Origin: Acephala macrosclerotiorum
Lineage: Eukaryota > Ascomycota > Leotiomycetes > Helotiales > Mollisiaceae
Length of the DNA stretch: 64,000 nt
Assembly (NCBI GenBank): GCA_014904845.1
Contig: MU119403.1
Coordinates: 37,718-101,717, forward strand
Direction of reading: 5' to 3'
Position 1 is the stretch's first letter. Each line of letters begins with the position of its first letter. The translations under genes were made by a program, and so were the position numbers. This document shows, one piece after another, positions 32,925-46,011 of the stretch. The notes under the pieces are model-generated. The model was not told the DNA's origin. It searched no databases and saw only the letters and a program-made list of their open reading frames with translations.

Positions 32925-34376
32925 GCAGTCCAAGCGTCGCACAAAGATAGTAAGATCTGATTTCTAGTCTAAGGTATCTCCTTAAGCAATGGCGCTTTCT
33001 TTCCAGATCGGCAGGTCTGCAGGAATCTCCTTTATGATTATTTTCCGATTTAGCCTCCCTTAGGTGTTCAACGGGGATTAGTAGCGCAGAGATACATAGA
33101 TACAAAGTTTCTTCGTTTTCATCAATACTCATCACTCATTCTCTCCGTATCATAAACACCCGCACTGTGCTTTGGGGGGAAAGTTTGAATTCGAGAACAG
33201 CATTCAAAGGTTTCGAGCATATTCCTGCATTCCGCCCAGCCCGCTCTTCGAAATTGATGGTGATAGCACACAAGTGCACGGATAGCTAATGTTTCTACAG
33301 TCATGGAATAATGATTATAATTGATGAAGATGCTCCGCCGAGGAGGTGTATACCGGACTGTGCTCGAATCTCAATGTAATCTAGCTAGCTACTCCGTTCC
33401 TGTGCCATGCAGCTTAATATTGTCAGCCGCTTAACCTAGATGTGGAAAATATATTATCTAGACTGGCTGCGCAAAGGCAGGTTCAGATCGCGTTCGACGC
33501 GAAGTTGCTCAAGTTTCATCGCAGACTATTATATTATTTTAAAAGAGAATGCTACTGGAAGCCAAGTCAATTTGCAAAGTTTGATTCGTAATACGGTGAG
33601 AAAATTTCAATTTGATTTACGTTTTATTAAATCGAACTCGTATATTTGAATCGAAATAAGCAAAATAAATAAAATCCAATTTAATAAAGAGTATCTAATA
33701 TCATGGGGCCCTACCCTTTTAATTAAACACTCTAGTATCCAGGGTGTGGGCACCCTCTCATGTGATTTCCAATAACTATTTTGAGCTTAGCTCTATATGC
33801 AATAACTCTATTGGGTTTAGTACACAGCCACGCAAGAACACCAAAAACCAGCGGTCATATAAATCGATTGATTATATAGCTTTTATTAAACCGAATCTTA
33901 TAAAAAGTAAATGCAAAGATGGCGCTCAATTGATTCTATTATATAATCGAGATTCAGGCAATTTATATTATTCGTAGTTGCGTAGTTATAATCGCAGTTA
34001 TAGTCGTGGTTTGGTTGCGGGTAGTTGCAGCAGAATGCCGAATTGGGTAAGCGGTCAGCCCCCCATGCAGTCTGCCCACACTAGAAATCTAAGAGTGTGA
34101 TCCCAAAAGGATTGCACTTTTACAATAAGATTGAAATAAATCTCTTTAAAAAATCGATAAATGCGACTAAGGGAAAGTCTTGGAAATAGTAAGGAACTGG
34201 GAATGAAATCAAATGGACAGAAATCTAAATTGATAACGCAAAAATTCAAAGGAACAGTAAAACATAGTTGGTCAAGTAGGGCTGAGGACTTCATTCTGCG
34301 ATATATAAACAAGTTCATATATCATGGGTTTCTATTTGATCTTTCTATCCAATTTCTTGATATGCAAGAACAACTT
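32925..34376. other. Gene-free, partly AT-rich stretch
   Basis: About 1.45 kb. The part at 33590-33990 is moderately AT-rich and may be an old, RIP-affected repeat. No gene, RNA or terminal repeat was identified. Confidence 0.4.
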
Positions 34377-36109
34377 TTAACGGCCAGTGACCTTGCGCTC
34401 ATACCATCTCGCTGGTGGGTAGACGAGGAGAGTGAAGAAGCCAGAGAGGTAGATACCGACATCACCGCCATAACCACCGAACTTGGCCGCGATAGGACCT
34501 GAAATATTATTAGCGTGAATTGAACGCAGAATTTTGATAGCGATGAGGCTGCTTACCGATATACCACGTTTGCGACATGCCCGTAACTCCTCCAGCCAAA
34601 TACCCAGTCAAAAGCGCCATCACAGCAGCCAAACCCCAGGGCAACTTGCCAGGCACATCCCAAACATTGAGATCATATCCAGTATGGCGTCTGAAATATT
34701 GATCCTCAATCAACAAAATGATAGTAAAAGACACAGTCCAGTACCCCAGCAACGAAACGAAATTGCTAACAATAATCGAGAGATGTTCTCTTCCAGCAAT
34801 AGCAAGGGCAGCTATAACAACAGCATTGAGCAGGGACCAGATGAAACGGGGGATGGCGTGGAAGTAGTGGCCAAGGAGTTGGAGAGAGAGACCTGAGGAG
34901 TAGTTGACTGCGATATTGTTTCCGAGGACGGAGAATGTGAGGATAACGAGGCAGAATTTGGCCCATCCTAATGGGTGGTAGGAGACGGAGAGGAGACCGC
35001 CTAGTCCGTGGTCTTGGTATGCTGCTATTAAGGCATCGTTGGTGGATGAGCTGACAGCTGCGTTTCCAAGACAGGCGCCGATGACTGTGACGAAGATGGT
35101 GGGAATAGAGATACCGAAGAGAGTGAGGAAGAAGATCTTCCAGCTCTTGGTGTTAGCGGGGTAGTTGCAGTAGTAGTCTGAAGCGATTGAGCACCACCCC
35201 GAAGCAGAGGAGAAGTTGATGGCCATGAAACTGAGGAAGGAACCTGCGAGTCCAAGACCGGTGTCTTCTCCTGGGATGCTAGCATCGACTTTATCTCCAA
35301 CCTGACCGATCAGGATAAGCATAAGGATGAAGGTTACAACCCAGGAATATTTCTCGAATGTGTGAATGAGTGCGAAACCGAAGATGGAAATCACGTAGGA
35401 GATGACCGCGATAATCACACAGCCTACGGCGATTGACATGTTGTAGTCCGACACGGCGGACAACATCTGGCCGACAACGACGACGTTGACGACTGCGAAA
35501 CCACCACCGATGACAACATTGAGAACGGAGCAGAGCTTAGCGCCCCAGAACCCGAAGGAGTATCGAGATGTTGCGATGGCGCGGAGACCAAGCTGTGAAA
35601 TTTAGTAGTGTCAATAAGGAAGTTGGAACAGACATTACCTTTGGGCCAAGAGTACCAGTGTAAGAAGTGCAGAGAGCACCAAGGATGGTGCCAACAACGA
35701 TCGCAGCGACAGACTGGTGGAGGGAGAGACCGAATTCAGGACCAAGGATACCAATTGGCACCGTTCCAACATGGCAAGTGAGGGACCACCAGAGAAAGAA
35801 GACGTTGAGGATAGAAGGTGGCTTCTTGTCTTCCTCGTGGATGCGATCGATACCCTGGGTCTCAATGCCCATCTTCGCATCAAGCCATTCTTCTCCGTCA
35901 CGCAATCTCTTGAAGACTCCCCTTGACCGAAGCTCTCGGGCCTTGATCACCTCGGCGGAGTCGCTGTTGACATCGTCGTGGACAAGAGTCTCTCCTGGGG
36001 CGTGCTTCTCATCATGGCCGCCAGCTTCGACATCGTACTGGGGAAGATGGTGTTTCTGATCGAGACTAGCTCTCAGATCGGTCTGCTCGCCGTGCACAAA
36101 GTCAGACAT
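34377..36109 (-). CDS. NCS1 purine-cytosine permease (Fcy2-like)
   Basis: Predicted 542-residue plasma-membrane transporter in three exons: 36109..35639, 35592..34557 and 34498..34377. Introns of 46 nt (GTAATG...CACAG) and 58 nt (GTAAGC...TTTCAG) keep the frame. The polar N-terminal tail of about 95 residues is followed by about twelve hydrophobic segments. Family marks seen: NVFFLWWSL in TM1, GTLGPK-x-G-LRAIATSRYSFGFWGAK in the second to third segment, NFSSASGWCSIASDYYCNYP, and the C-terminal GPIAAKFGGYGGDVGIYLS and YPPARWYERK. Known relatives (yeast Fcy2, Aspergillus FcyB) import cytosine and purines by proton symport; substrate here is inferred from family only. Length is normal (about 500-540) and no lesion was found. 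Start at 36109 is the first ATG of the open frame. Confidence 0.93.
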
Positions 36110-39100
36110 GGTGACGAGTGACAGTTGATGTCAATTGCAGCCCGAGGAACAAAAGAAGGAGGACAAGAACCAGAGTCGCGACGCTCTTCAGCTGTATCGA
36201 GGAGCAAGGAGACACGCGACGGACCTACATATGTACTCTCCAGGAAATAGGACAGCCTTCTAGCTTGCCTTCTAGAAGGGAGGATCCCGACGAATCACGA
36301 CTGCGAAGCCAGGGTCTAAAGGCAGTAGGTTTGTGCAACCAGATAAGGATCATGGAAAGTTTCGAAGGAGGCGTGCATGTAAAAAGTGTTCAGTAGAGGG
36401 GAGAGATAACAGAAAACCTTGGCTGCTCGATAAGGAAGGTCCTAGACCAAATCTGATCCTCACCCAATTGACGGACACGCCTGAACGGGGACGCCGTCGA
36501 CAGTACCGCCACGCGAAACCCGGGGGACGCCGCTCACCATCGCAATTGACGAATCGGGCAGTCAGCCCGGTATCAAGCTTCCTTGGAAGGCAAGCCATAT
36601 CGGAGGCCAAGAGAGCTTCTCAGCGAGCCAAGAGGGCTTGAAGAAGCCAAGAAGATAACGAAATGCTTGCTCAGACGCCCCCAGCAAAGTATGTCGCACT
36701 GAGGGCCGTCGAGCGCTGTACGAATTGAAATCATGCCCGACGAGGGATCGGGATGCTCTGCATGGAGTAGTGCTGATTTGTTTCCAAACGGTGGAGAGTC
36801 GTGGGTGATATAGCCGGGATCTGTGTGACCTTTCACCGCAACAGCCCTGCGAACCACTACAGGGTCGTTCCTTGCCCATGAGGTCGATATTAAGGGGAGA
36901 CTTCGCTGTCGAAGGGTATCTCGTGTCGAGAGGGTTCTTGCATGCTGCGCTGGAGGTGGGGAAGCGCATCTGTATCGAATCTGGGGAGACGAAGAGAAGC
37001 AAATTGATGTCTCAGTCTCACGGCGACCCGCATTCGCCACGAGTCTGACAGCCGAGGCAGAAAACGGCCAGGGATAAAGTGCAGTATCACGTGTACCAAA
37101 CAAAAATAGAAAAAAGAGTAACTAAAAAGGAAGTAATACAGGAGTTCAGGAGCATCGGGTGTGTTCAGAGCGGCCGACCTGGAAGAGGGTTTTGCTTTAC
37201 GTTTTGAGATGGAGATGGAGAACTGGCATCGTGACCAAGTGCATTAGTTCACATTCGAAGCTTGAAAGGACGATTTCAAATCTCCACGCCATTATAATTA
37301 TGTCTAGTGAGTTGGAACGGCAAGGAAATGATTAAGAAGTGATGAGAAGGCACTACGCTGGAAAGGAAGCACCAAAGAACTGAGAGAATTCCCAACCACG
37401 TGATATTAAAATAACAGAAAAGGTCGCTGGACCGAAATTGTAGGGATTTTTTCTTGGTTAAATACGAAGAGAGTTGTTCGGATCAATATAGAGTCGTATA
37501 CTTTGTAGGTGTTGCCTTTTTAAAGTCATTTTGCTACTCGTACCTCGCACCACTTGATCCAATCAAGTCTGAAATTAAACTGGGTCGGTCACGGGATTAC
37601 GCGACTTCCCGGCGTTTGAACCTTGGTAAGTCTCTTTACTCTATCAAGGTTGATGAGAAAGATGTCCTATTCCTCTAAATGCTGGCACAATGAGGAAACG
37701 ACAGAAAGGTAGCGCGATCCAATTGCTCATCGATTGCCCCGTCCCCGTCAAACTTCCTAACCATTTCCTCCATCCCATCATCCTCCGAAGCCTCGTCATC
37801 CGCGATGCTTGATCAGTGCTTGATCAGCAGCAGCAGTCCTATTATCGCTCATAGAACCACCACCATTCGCATGCCTCGCTACCTAGATCTTTCCATCGAA
37901 GCGGCAGCTCATTATTTTCACCGATGTCTTGACGGCCTTGACACCTTTGTCATCAGCCTGCCGGAGAATTATCTTTTAGCTCATCGGACATGAGGTCTTT
38001 AAGCGGTGCCCAATGAATGCCGGAACTGCTTACGGAGCCGGCATGGGGCCCGACTGCACATTTGCAAGAGCCGATCGTTCTACCCACTTTTCGTGGTCTC
38101 GAGGGCCCGCATCCATCGACGGCCGAATTGTCAATTCCTGCGCTCCGCCACCTTACCAGTTACAGGCAGTTTTGAATCCTTGAAAGCAGAAAGCGTGGCA
38201 GCCTGTTCGTGGGGTAAAACAAGGAGGGTGGACCTTGGAACAAGTATGCGCTACCAGTTTCGAAATACTAGTCGTGAACGATCTACCGGACTGCGTATGA
38301 GTACGACCCAACCTTGCCTGCCCCTCGAGGCTCCCATTGTCAACAAGGCTTTCTTGTCATGTATTTGTGTGTCTCCCAGAGGCCCGTAGCAGGCTGCTAC
38401 AATATGAATTCATAGATGTATTCAGATATGCAAGTGTCAAGGTCTGCTATGCCGTCCCACAACTGCAGCTCGAGGGGGAAGGTTTGCCGTGGTCGTGTTT
38501 CGTTCACACTTGTTCGTGCTCGCAGTCGGTACGCGAAGGCATTCGTTGGCAGAGAAGGGATTTGTCGAGCTTGAGGAGGTAGTGAGTGCAGACTCGAAGA
38601 AGCGGATCTTGTTTGAGGACGGGAGAAGGTCGATATCAACTGAGGCTATTATTAGGGGTACGTGCGGGGCTGATTTGCACGCCAAGACGCGAGCGACGGA
38701 GTCCACACCAGGGACCAGTGTCAACCAACATTCATACCTCGAGCCGGCACGCATACACAACATCACGAAGCTCACATCCGTTGATACTACTAGGTCGTAG
38801 CTACACCCTTGACTAACATGGCTGGAGGGGTCTCTATGACACCGAGCACGCAAGCCCAGAAATTTCGTGAGGAGATGTTTCGCATCTCGTCGAAGCAGTG
38901 GAACTGAGATGATTACTGGAAATATTTCTTGGTACTAGTCCTTCCATCTCCTCCAGTTCTTAAAAACTAGCGACCATTATTTTGGCAGAAAAACGGTATG
39001 AAATATTCGATGCTATCTACGACGATCTTGATGATAAAAACTGGTTAAATCCTGCCGCGACAGACCGTGCAGAGGAAGAATTTCGCACGCAGGCTCCGAA

Positions 39101-41020
39101 GCATTGAGGTGGCCCAGGGGACGAATGGGTATTGGCAGGCGACTGGTTGACTTCGGGATCTGATACAGTGCCTTGGTTGAGGTCGACCTATTGGAAGCAC
39201 AATCGAAATAGGATCGTGGAGAAGGGTTCAGCTGGAACCAGCGCTGTTTCTCTTGCAGATGCTTCTCGGCTAGTGGTCAATTCCGCGGAAAAGAGTGGGA
39301 TGAGTGGAAGGCCATGGAAAGGTGTCATCTTGCAATAACTCGTGCCATTGCGACGTTGGTGGCAGCGTAATAACCCTCCCATACACCCCACGCACTCTAG
39401 TCAAGCGACAATGGCTAATTAAAGGCGGGACTTCGAGAGAAGTTACATCAGGTGGGTTCTGATGTTGCTGCCAAGACTCGTATGCTTCTGCAGAATTCAA
39501 TTCCCAGCGAAATCTGCCAAGAATCAAGACAATGTTCGGTCTAGAAATGTTGTTCGAGGTTTGAACACTTTCACGTTTTGTTTCAGGTTCAACCACGGCG
39601 TTCACAAAGTATTTGTTCTATTTACCCTTATGATATTGGTAGGAAATTCTATAAGAAGAGGATGGAACAGTCCTTCGGACAAAGCACCAATGCTGTGCAC
39701 AATCGGAAGGGCAGAATTGTCAAGTGTCACATGACGATCCCCTCGACGCACGATGCTAGAAACTCAAAACAGCACACCGCACTCCCACGCCCAGGCAAGA
39801 CGGTAGGCCTCTCAGTCTGCACCGGTTCACTTTTTGTAATGTGGCAAGGCTTGGTTGGCCACTCAGTGAGGCAACCTCATTTGCCGATGCAACACGCGTA
39901 CTTCCTCACCAAAAGTGATGCTTAAGATCGTGGAAAATCTCACATCACTTCATTTCTCTTGACTTGGGGGCTTTCGTGAAGATCAGCGCAGGTTAGTTCC
40001 AAATGCTTTGCAGCGTTTGCTCCAACATCTATTTCAGACCTCTTTCGAATTGCGGTTTCCCGGAGAAGGAAGTCAGGAAGCATCTCATCACGCGCCACCA
40101 GAAACCCGAACGATAAGCTAATCTGTGGCTGTGCTATCCATCGGAAGGGTAAAGCTGCTTTTAAACGTTTTGCAGATCACGACAGTCATCTCTGTATCAT
40201 GCTTTGAAGCGTGTTTTCTCGACCAGAATGTGCAGTAACTAACAAAGTCACCAGGGGGTATACTGTACTCGAAGAGCCAGGAGAGGGGAAATGTTCTTGG
40301 ATCCCAGAAATATCTCGTTAGAGAAGGTATCTTTGTAAATGATAGCCGCCCGATCGCTTTCTCGTACCAGCCTCCGTGTCGCACAAGAGAATTGGGGCTA
40401 AGAAGACTGGGAGGCAACCACTCGAACATACAAAGCAGTGTGTAAATCAACGGGCAGCCACACTATTTATGCAGGAATAGGGGTCTTGACAAAACATGGT
40501 CATTGATAGGATAGTGAGCGCTATTTTTAACCCTCCACGAGCGCGAAAACATGTCACTTCTTGCACTATCATAATTATGTGGTACACGTCCTAAAAGGAA
40601 GCCCGTAAGAGTTTTTATGACTTGAAGCTAATACCTTTAAAGGTTTTGGACTTTGGTAGCAGTGCTAGATATTGTGGTTATTTCTAACATACTATCCAGC
40701 ATCGTCATCAATCAGGCGCACTTTATTGATGGCTCGATGCAACACGGTTTGGACAATCTGCCAATCATATTAATGATCTCCACGGTATCGAGCGTACCGA
40801 GATGCATGGACATTTTATCCCAGGATGTGACTAAGCAGACTGCGGCCCGCAGGAAGCATTGCCACCTTGAGGCTGCTGACACTCAGAGACACTTATCATA
40901 TGAGACTCGCCCATCAATTCTTTGTTTGAATGGTCATCTGTTAGAATACCTTTTGTCAAGTGTTTGTTTCATGTTACATAGTTCTACAGTCCATGATACT
41001 ACAAAAATTTACGCGCCAAG
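36110..41020. other. Gene desert
   Basis: Nearly 5 kb of normal base composition without a convincing gene. Frames of 60-176 codons on both strands (for example 36573..37103 minus, 38006..38389 plus, 40118..40450 minus) overlap and show no domains or splice structure. The first few hundred bases must include the permease promoter. Parts may be relics of genes too decayed to recognise. Confidence 0.4.
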
Positions 41021-42670
41021 ATGGCTCCTCAATACTCTGCAATGCGTCCTCAGCACTCTTCTTTATTCAGCTACAGCCTGACGAGGCCCTATCCTTTCCC
41101 ATGGTTCACTTGGGTAGTAGTCATTGGCGGGATCATTTCTACGGTCTTTTTCTCTGCACTGAATCTGGCTGCCAACGGTTATTTGCTGAAGTACACCCGC
41201 CATTCCCTCGGCTTGAACGCTGATTGTGAGTCTAACAACTTCAAGGACCATCTATACCACCAATCCGAATGCAACACTAGAAGCCAGCCATTGGTACGAT
41301 AAAGCGCCTTGGTCCTGGACCAGCAGGGTGTGTACATCACATTCTCCTCTTGCTTGAGATCTAACACCAATCTTTTATAGCTTTCCGCAGGTTGTGAAGC
41401 CCAAAACCTAGCAATAGGCACACGTAAGTTTAGATGAAAGCAATGGATATGTCGTTACGTTAACACCCGTTTCTAGCGTTCTTTACAACAAATTTAGGGT
41501 TATCCTACTCATTTAATAGGGTGTACCAAACCGCTCCCGATGGAACTACTAAGGACTACCCTGCTGTTCCATATCTGAACAATACTTTGGAGAACTGTTC
41601 AGTCAGCCAAATATACTCCAATATGCAGCGTAAGGATCGATCTACTGCATCGGGCGCCTGGTGGTCTTGGGGCAGAACAACATCAACTGTATGTCCATTT
41701 TTTTCTGTGCAGCCACAAGTGTTAACAATAGAAGGCTACTGTACTCTGCACACTTTACGGCGCCTCCAAACCTATGACGGGAGAATTCAAGACAACGTTT
41801 ATCACCAATCCAACAGGCCCAGACTTCTCCGATATATACGTACGCCTAGACAACCAAACTGCTGCAAGTCAGTGGTGGGGAGCTCAACTTTTGTAAAGCG
41901 AGGCCCTGCCTGGACTTCCTACATTTGACGTCTAACTGATATATTCAGAAACTCTTATTATGGCGCACTCACTGCTCAAATGGCTACTCAAGCACCCGCG
42001 AACGGAACATATGATAATGGAGCTATCAGTAAGCTGCTTTGACTCACCTATTAAGTACATTCTTGAGCTCACCACTATAATAGCATTAACTCCAGGCAAC
42101 TCTCACGATATAACGAGCCTAGATTTCTTCAATTTCACTTTCAACTTCCAATCAAACACTGGAGGTCTATATTTTCCCGGCACATGGGAGATCCAACCAA
42201 TATCCGCCTGGGTCAATGGTCCTGGTCCGGACATTGGCCTCGAGGTCGACGGCTTCGCCAAATCCTTCTACTCAGCGGTTCTCGTCGATCTAGGTCAAAC
42301 GACAGGACCAAACGCTCTCACAAATGCAACAGCCCTTCAACACCTTCTTCGACAAGAGAACAATACGATGTTCTTACCATGGGAGTCAACCAATATCCTA
42401 GGACAGCCAACGGACAAAGCCTATGAGCTATTCTCCAATCATATAGGGCCATTGGGAACTACTCCTGCGACTATTTACCAACAGTATGCGTGCTCGGTTC
42501 CTGAACAGAAAAGTCCTGGATCACTTTTCATCTCAATCCTTATTGCGGACTTGGTCTTTCTTCAGGCACTGTTTCAATTGCTACACTTAGGAGTAACTTA
42601 TTGGGGAAGCATGAGAGATCAGTCTTGGAACTATTGTCCTGGATGTAAAGCCGTGTCTGTAGATTCGTGA
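41021..42670 (+). CDS. Uncharacterised two-TM fungal membrane protein
   Basis: Seven exons by splice signals and phase: 41021..41225, 41281..41327, 41381..41423, 41477..41688, 41732..41892, 41949..42028, 42084..42670 (445 codons with stop). Introns are 43-56 nt, mostly with GTRWGT-type donors and CTAAC-like branch sites. A hydrophobic segment near residues 25-47 (WFTWVVVIGGIISTVFF) and another near the C-terminus (ISILIADLVFLQALFQLL) enclose a large, Asn- and Trp-rich outer domain (PFFTTNLGLSYSF, YLNNTLENCSV, WWSWGRTT, SQWWGAQLL). I recall similar fungal proteins with no known function. One problem: with the canonical GTGAGT donor the first junction makes T+AA, a stop, at codon 69; a C to T change of CAA would explain it. 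It may therefore be a pseudogene or use another splice. Confidence 0.7.
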
Positions 42671-43246
42671 TTTGACTTTTATTGCTCGGGTTAATCTCGG
42701 AGTTGACACTGTCTATCGCCCCAAAAGATGCCAGTTGAGCTTAGGAGGAGCTTGGGAACATTGTGGAAGTTTGAATACTCGATCAATCTTTGATCAATCT
42801 TCCCTGGACGGATTCAGACCAGAGCTCAACCATAATTGCCGAATGCGCGCACGAGAAGTTGTACTAAGGCAAAGTTGGGCAACTTAGTCGCCACTAGAGA
42901 AGCATGTAAAGATGGTGGAAGTGCAGGTTTTAGAGCATATAGACAAGAATGAAGAATGACTGGCTGGGTACCTTTTTCTGGGTTGATCTGGAAGGATTTG
43001 CTAATCTAAGAATTCAGCTGCCCCCGAGAGTAGCGTTTGCATCGCACAAGACCGACTGCGAACGCGACTACAACACAGTTCACGGACATTAAATGTCATC
43101 TACAGCACCTTTAACGGTCCGAGGAATGATATTTCGGGGGGTCTATCGCGGGGAAATTGTGAGAACTATGTACGTAGCAGCACCGATCGAGCCAGCGCAT
43201 GGAGTGTCACAAGGCAGAATTATAATCCAAGGCTTTTTGCAGCTTT
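42671..43246 (+). other. Spacer before the NLR-type gene
   Basis: About 0.6 kb. It probably contains the promoter and perhaps a first exon of the following gene (an ATG at 43093 opens a 90-codon frame of no known domain), but no join could be supported. Confidence 0.35.
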
Positions 43247-45877
43247 ATGACCGTTCCTGGCGTTGGTACGCCCCCTCTCGCGAGTTGGAGCAATGGCGAT
43301 GGAGGCATCTGGCTCACGTCAATTCCGCCAACGTCCGCGCCAGACATTGCGGTTTATTACTTTGAGCATGACTTCCGGGCGGATGAGGATTTCTCGTGGA
43401 AGGTCCCCTTTGACCGAGGCGCAGATCTACTCGATGAACTGATTAATTTAGGTGACGCTGGAGAGGTAGGCTCAAACACCTTCTATTCCCCTTGGATTGA
43501 ATCGACTAACATGTGGGACAAAGTTGTCAGACTGCCCAATAATCTTAATAGCCAACAGTCTTGGTGGCATCATTGTAAAAGAGGTATAGTGATACGGTGG
43601 TGACCTTTAGGCCGTACTTCAACCTGACAAAGACAGGCAATGAGTTTGATACATCAACAGGCTACAAACTTTCGACGACTTTGGCGTACCGTCACAGGTG
43701 CACTTTTTCTAGGGACTCCTCATTCCCAGTCCAATGATCCGTCCAGCAGGCAAAATGCCAGTGCGGTGTTGCGACTGCATTCGGGGTCAGAGGGCGCAAA
43801 GATATTGATGACACCCGATGTTGCCAGGGGGCTGTTAAGGGTGTCCCTCTCCTTTGAGCAAGCGTTTGACCTAATTCCGTCCTCTCCGCCTATGAGTTGC
43901 GTGAGACGAGAGTGGGAGGCTTCTTGTCCGCTAAAACTATAGTAGGTAAAAAATTCCGAATTGGAATCACCTTACATGTAGATAGAAAAGCATCACAGTT
44001 GGGAGATCGGCATCTCGCAAAAACTGCTGTTAGACTTGAAAAATTAGTTGGAATTGATGCCGACTATAACAAAATCCGTTCCCTCAAAGTCAGAAGCGGT
44101 GCTCTTAATGAGATCAGTTCCTTCCTCGACTCAGCTGTCCGAGATGCTCTCGGGCGCATAAAAAGAGGCTCGGAGGAATGTAAGATATCTTCAAACTATT
44201 CTTCGTTACTATCAAAATCTTGACAACTCCAGATGTACTACTGCCAATTCTTGACCAGCAGACCGTGCGAGAGAGTCCTTACGCTTCTCTAAGTGGATTT
44301 GAAGGTAAGCCAGAGGAACTTGCTTCAGTGGTAGACTGGCTCCTAAACTTCATCTCAAGGCATACCTTTGCCGCCGCAGACCACCAATATCACAACTTTT
44401 GGGTCCACTTCACTGGGCTTTGACATAATACCCTTTGTTGCCGACTTTTCTACTGACAGGAATGATCCAAGACTTCCATGTTATATCATGCCTCCTCATT
44501 CTCGAAACCGCGCGTTCTTTGGTCGCACTGAAGTTCTTCAGTCGCTCAGAGAGGGATTGTTGCCCAAAAAGGTGCACGAAGACAATAGCAGCGATGAACC
44601 AAACCTTAGCATGTTTGCCTTATGCGGATCTGGAGGAATTGGAAGGACAGAGGTTGTTACCGAATTTGTCTATATTTCCAAAGATTTTTATGATGCAATC
44701 TTCTGGGTGCAGGCAGATGAACACTCGAAGTTGCCCCAAGGATACGCTAGTATTGCTACTAAACTGGGGTTGGTGCTTGAGGACTCGGTGGACTCTCGAG
44801 ATCCCGTCGTTGTTCAAGACGTTGTAAAGGGATGGCCGTCAAACCCTGCGAAGACGTACCAGCGCCAAGAAAAGCAACCAGAGTTAGCTACATGGCTTTT
44901 GATTTTTGACAACGCCGATGATCCGAATATCCTTGATGACTTCTGGCCCTTTGAATACGCTGGCGGCGGGGCTGTCTTGGTCACGAGCAGAGATCCACTG
45001 GCGAAGACCTACGTGTATTCAGAAGAGAACCCAGGAATCATTCTGGCACCATTTACGACCCAAGAGGCAACAAACTTCCTCTTGAAGCTGACACACCGTG
45101 AGGGAGAAGAGATGGAGAGAATTTCTGGAAGTGCTGTTGCTGAAAGGCTTGGAGGTCTCCCCCTCGCGTTGACACAAATGGCCGGTGTGATAGACCGCCG
45201 CGACCTCTCCTTTTCAGAATTCCTCCAGATATTCGAGGAAGAACACGTTCGCTCAAAGTTTTTCAAGCTGAGTGTTGGTAACACCAAGGTCCGCAGTAAA
45301 TACGAGCACACCCTCGACACAGTGTGGGCCCTGGAGAAGTTGAACAAAAGCAGTTCAATCTTGTTGGGTGTCTTGTCCCTCCTCGACCCCGACGGTATCT
45401 CTGAGGTTATTCTGGAAATTTCTCTTCCTCGGGCCAATCTTGGGAACTATCCCCGGACATCAGCTGCGTACCAGGACGCCCGCACAGAACTTCTCCGATC
45501 ATCTCTCATCGTTAGGGACCGAACCGCGAATCGGTTCACAATTCATCGGCTTGTCCAAGACGGAGCAAGGACGAAGATGACGGCTGAGAGATTTGAGTTT
45601 GTCTTTGCTTTGACCTCTAAGCTTCTGTGCTTAGTATGGCCGTTCGAAGATTTCAGCTTTGGTCACGGGGTATCAAGATAGGCGAAGTGTGCTGAGCTAT
45701 TTCCCCACGTGATCCAACTGCACAGGTTCTCCTGGAGGCTTGAAGCTATCGAAATCGTTACCGAAGAAAGTATACTCTTTCCCAGGCTCTTGGGTAATGC
45801 TAGCCGGTAAGTCGTGCGTCAACCCTATCCCCTAGCGCTGTTAACATGTCGGACACAGATTCAACCACCAGCGAGGG
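43247..45877 (+). pseudogene. NLR-type gene, 5' part: alpha/beta hydrolase and NB-ARC
   Basis: First half of a fungal NOD-like receptor gene. Exon 43247..43465 (start approximate) opens a hydrolase-like N-terminal domain (PGVGTPPLASWSNGDGG-x-WL). A 58-nt intron with a CTAAC branch leads to exon 43524..43583 (PIILIANSLGGIIVKE, the nucleophile elbow), then a 53-nt intron, then GALFLGTPHS. One base is missing near 43877, before VLSAYELRETRVGGF. From about 44440 to 45678 an open frame holds NB-ARC: RNRAFFGR, P-loop CGSGGIGRTE, WLLIFDNADD (Walker B), AVLVTSRDP, LGGLPLALTQMAG. The P-loop Lys is Arg. TAG at 45679..45681 stands for an expected Trp (SR-W-AKCAELFPHV), after which the frame goes on to a GTAAGT donor at about 45809 and the retrotransposon. 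Exons at 44180-44440 are not resolved. Confidence 0.8.
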
Positions 45878-46011
45878 TGTCAATTTAAGTGATATATTGA
45901 TGGACTTGATGATCTGGTCTGATTGATTAAGGTGGTAAGATTTAGCTAGGTGCGGGGACATTATATCCATTGTAGTACTTATTAGCATTAAAACTTCTCG
46001 AAAGTTTAATA
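45878..46011 (-). repeat. 3' LTR (left copy)
   Basis: About 134 bp, matching the copy at 50958 with scattered changes, several of them C/G to T/A. Begins TGTCAATTT and ends TTTAATA in plus orientation. Confidence 0.85.

Noticed and set aside
34534..36059. Long plus-strand frames opposite the permease gene
   Set aside because: They are antisense shadows of a well supported gene with codon-periodic sequence on the minus strand, and show no domain.
36118..37103. Overlapping frames of 92-176 codons on both strands upstream of the permease
   Set aside because: Mutually overlapping, without motifs, splice structure or homology that I recognise; likely chance in GC-balanced DNA.
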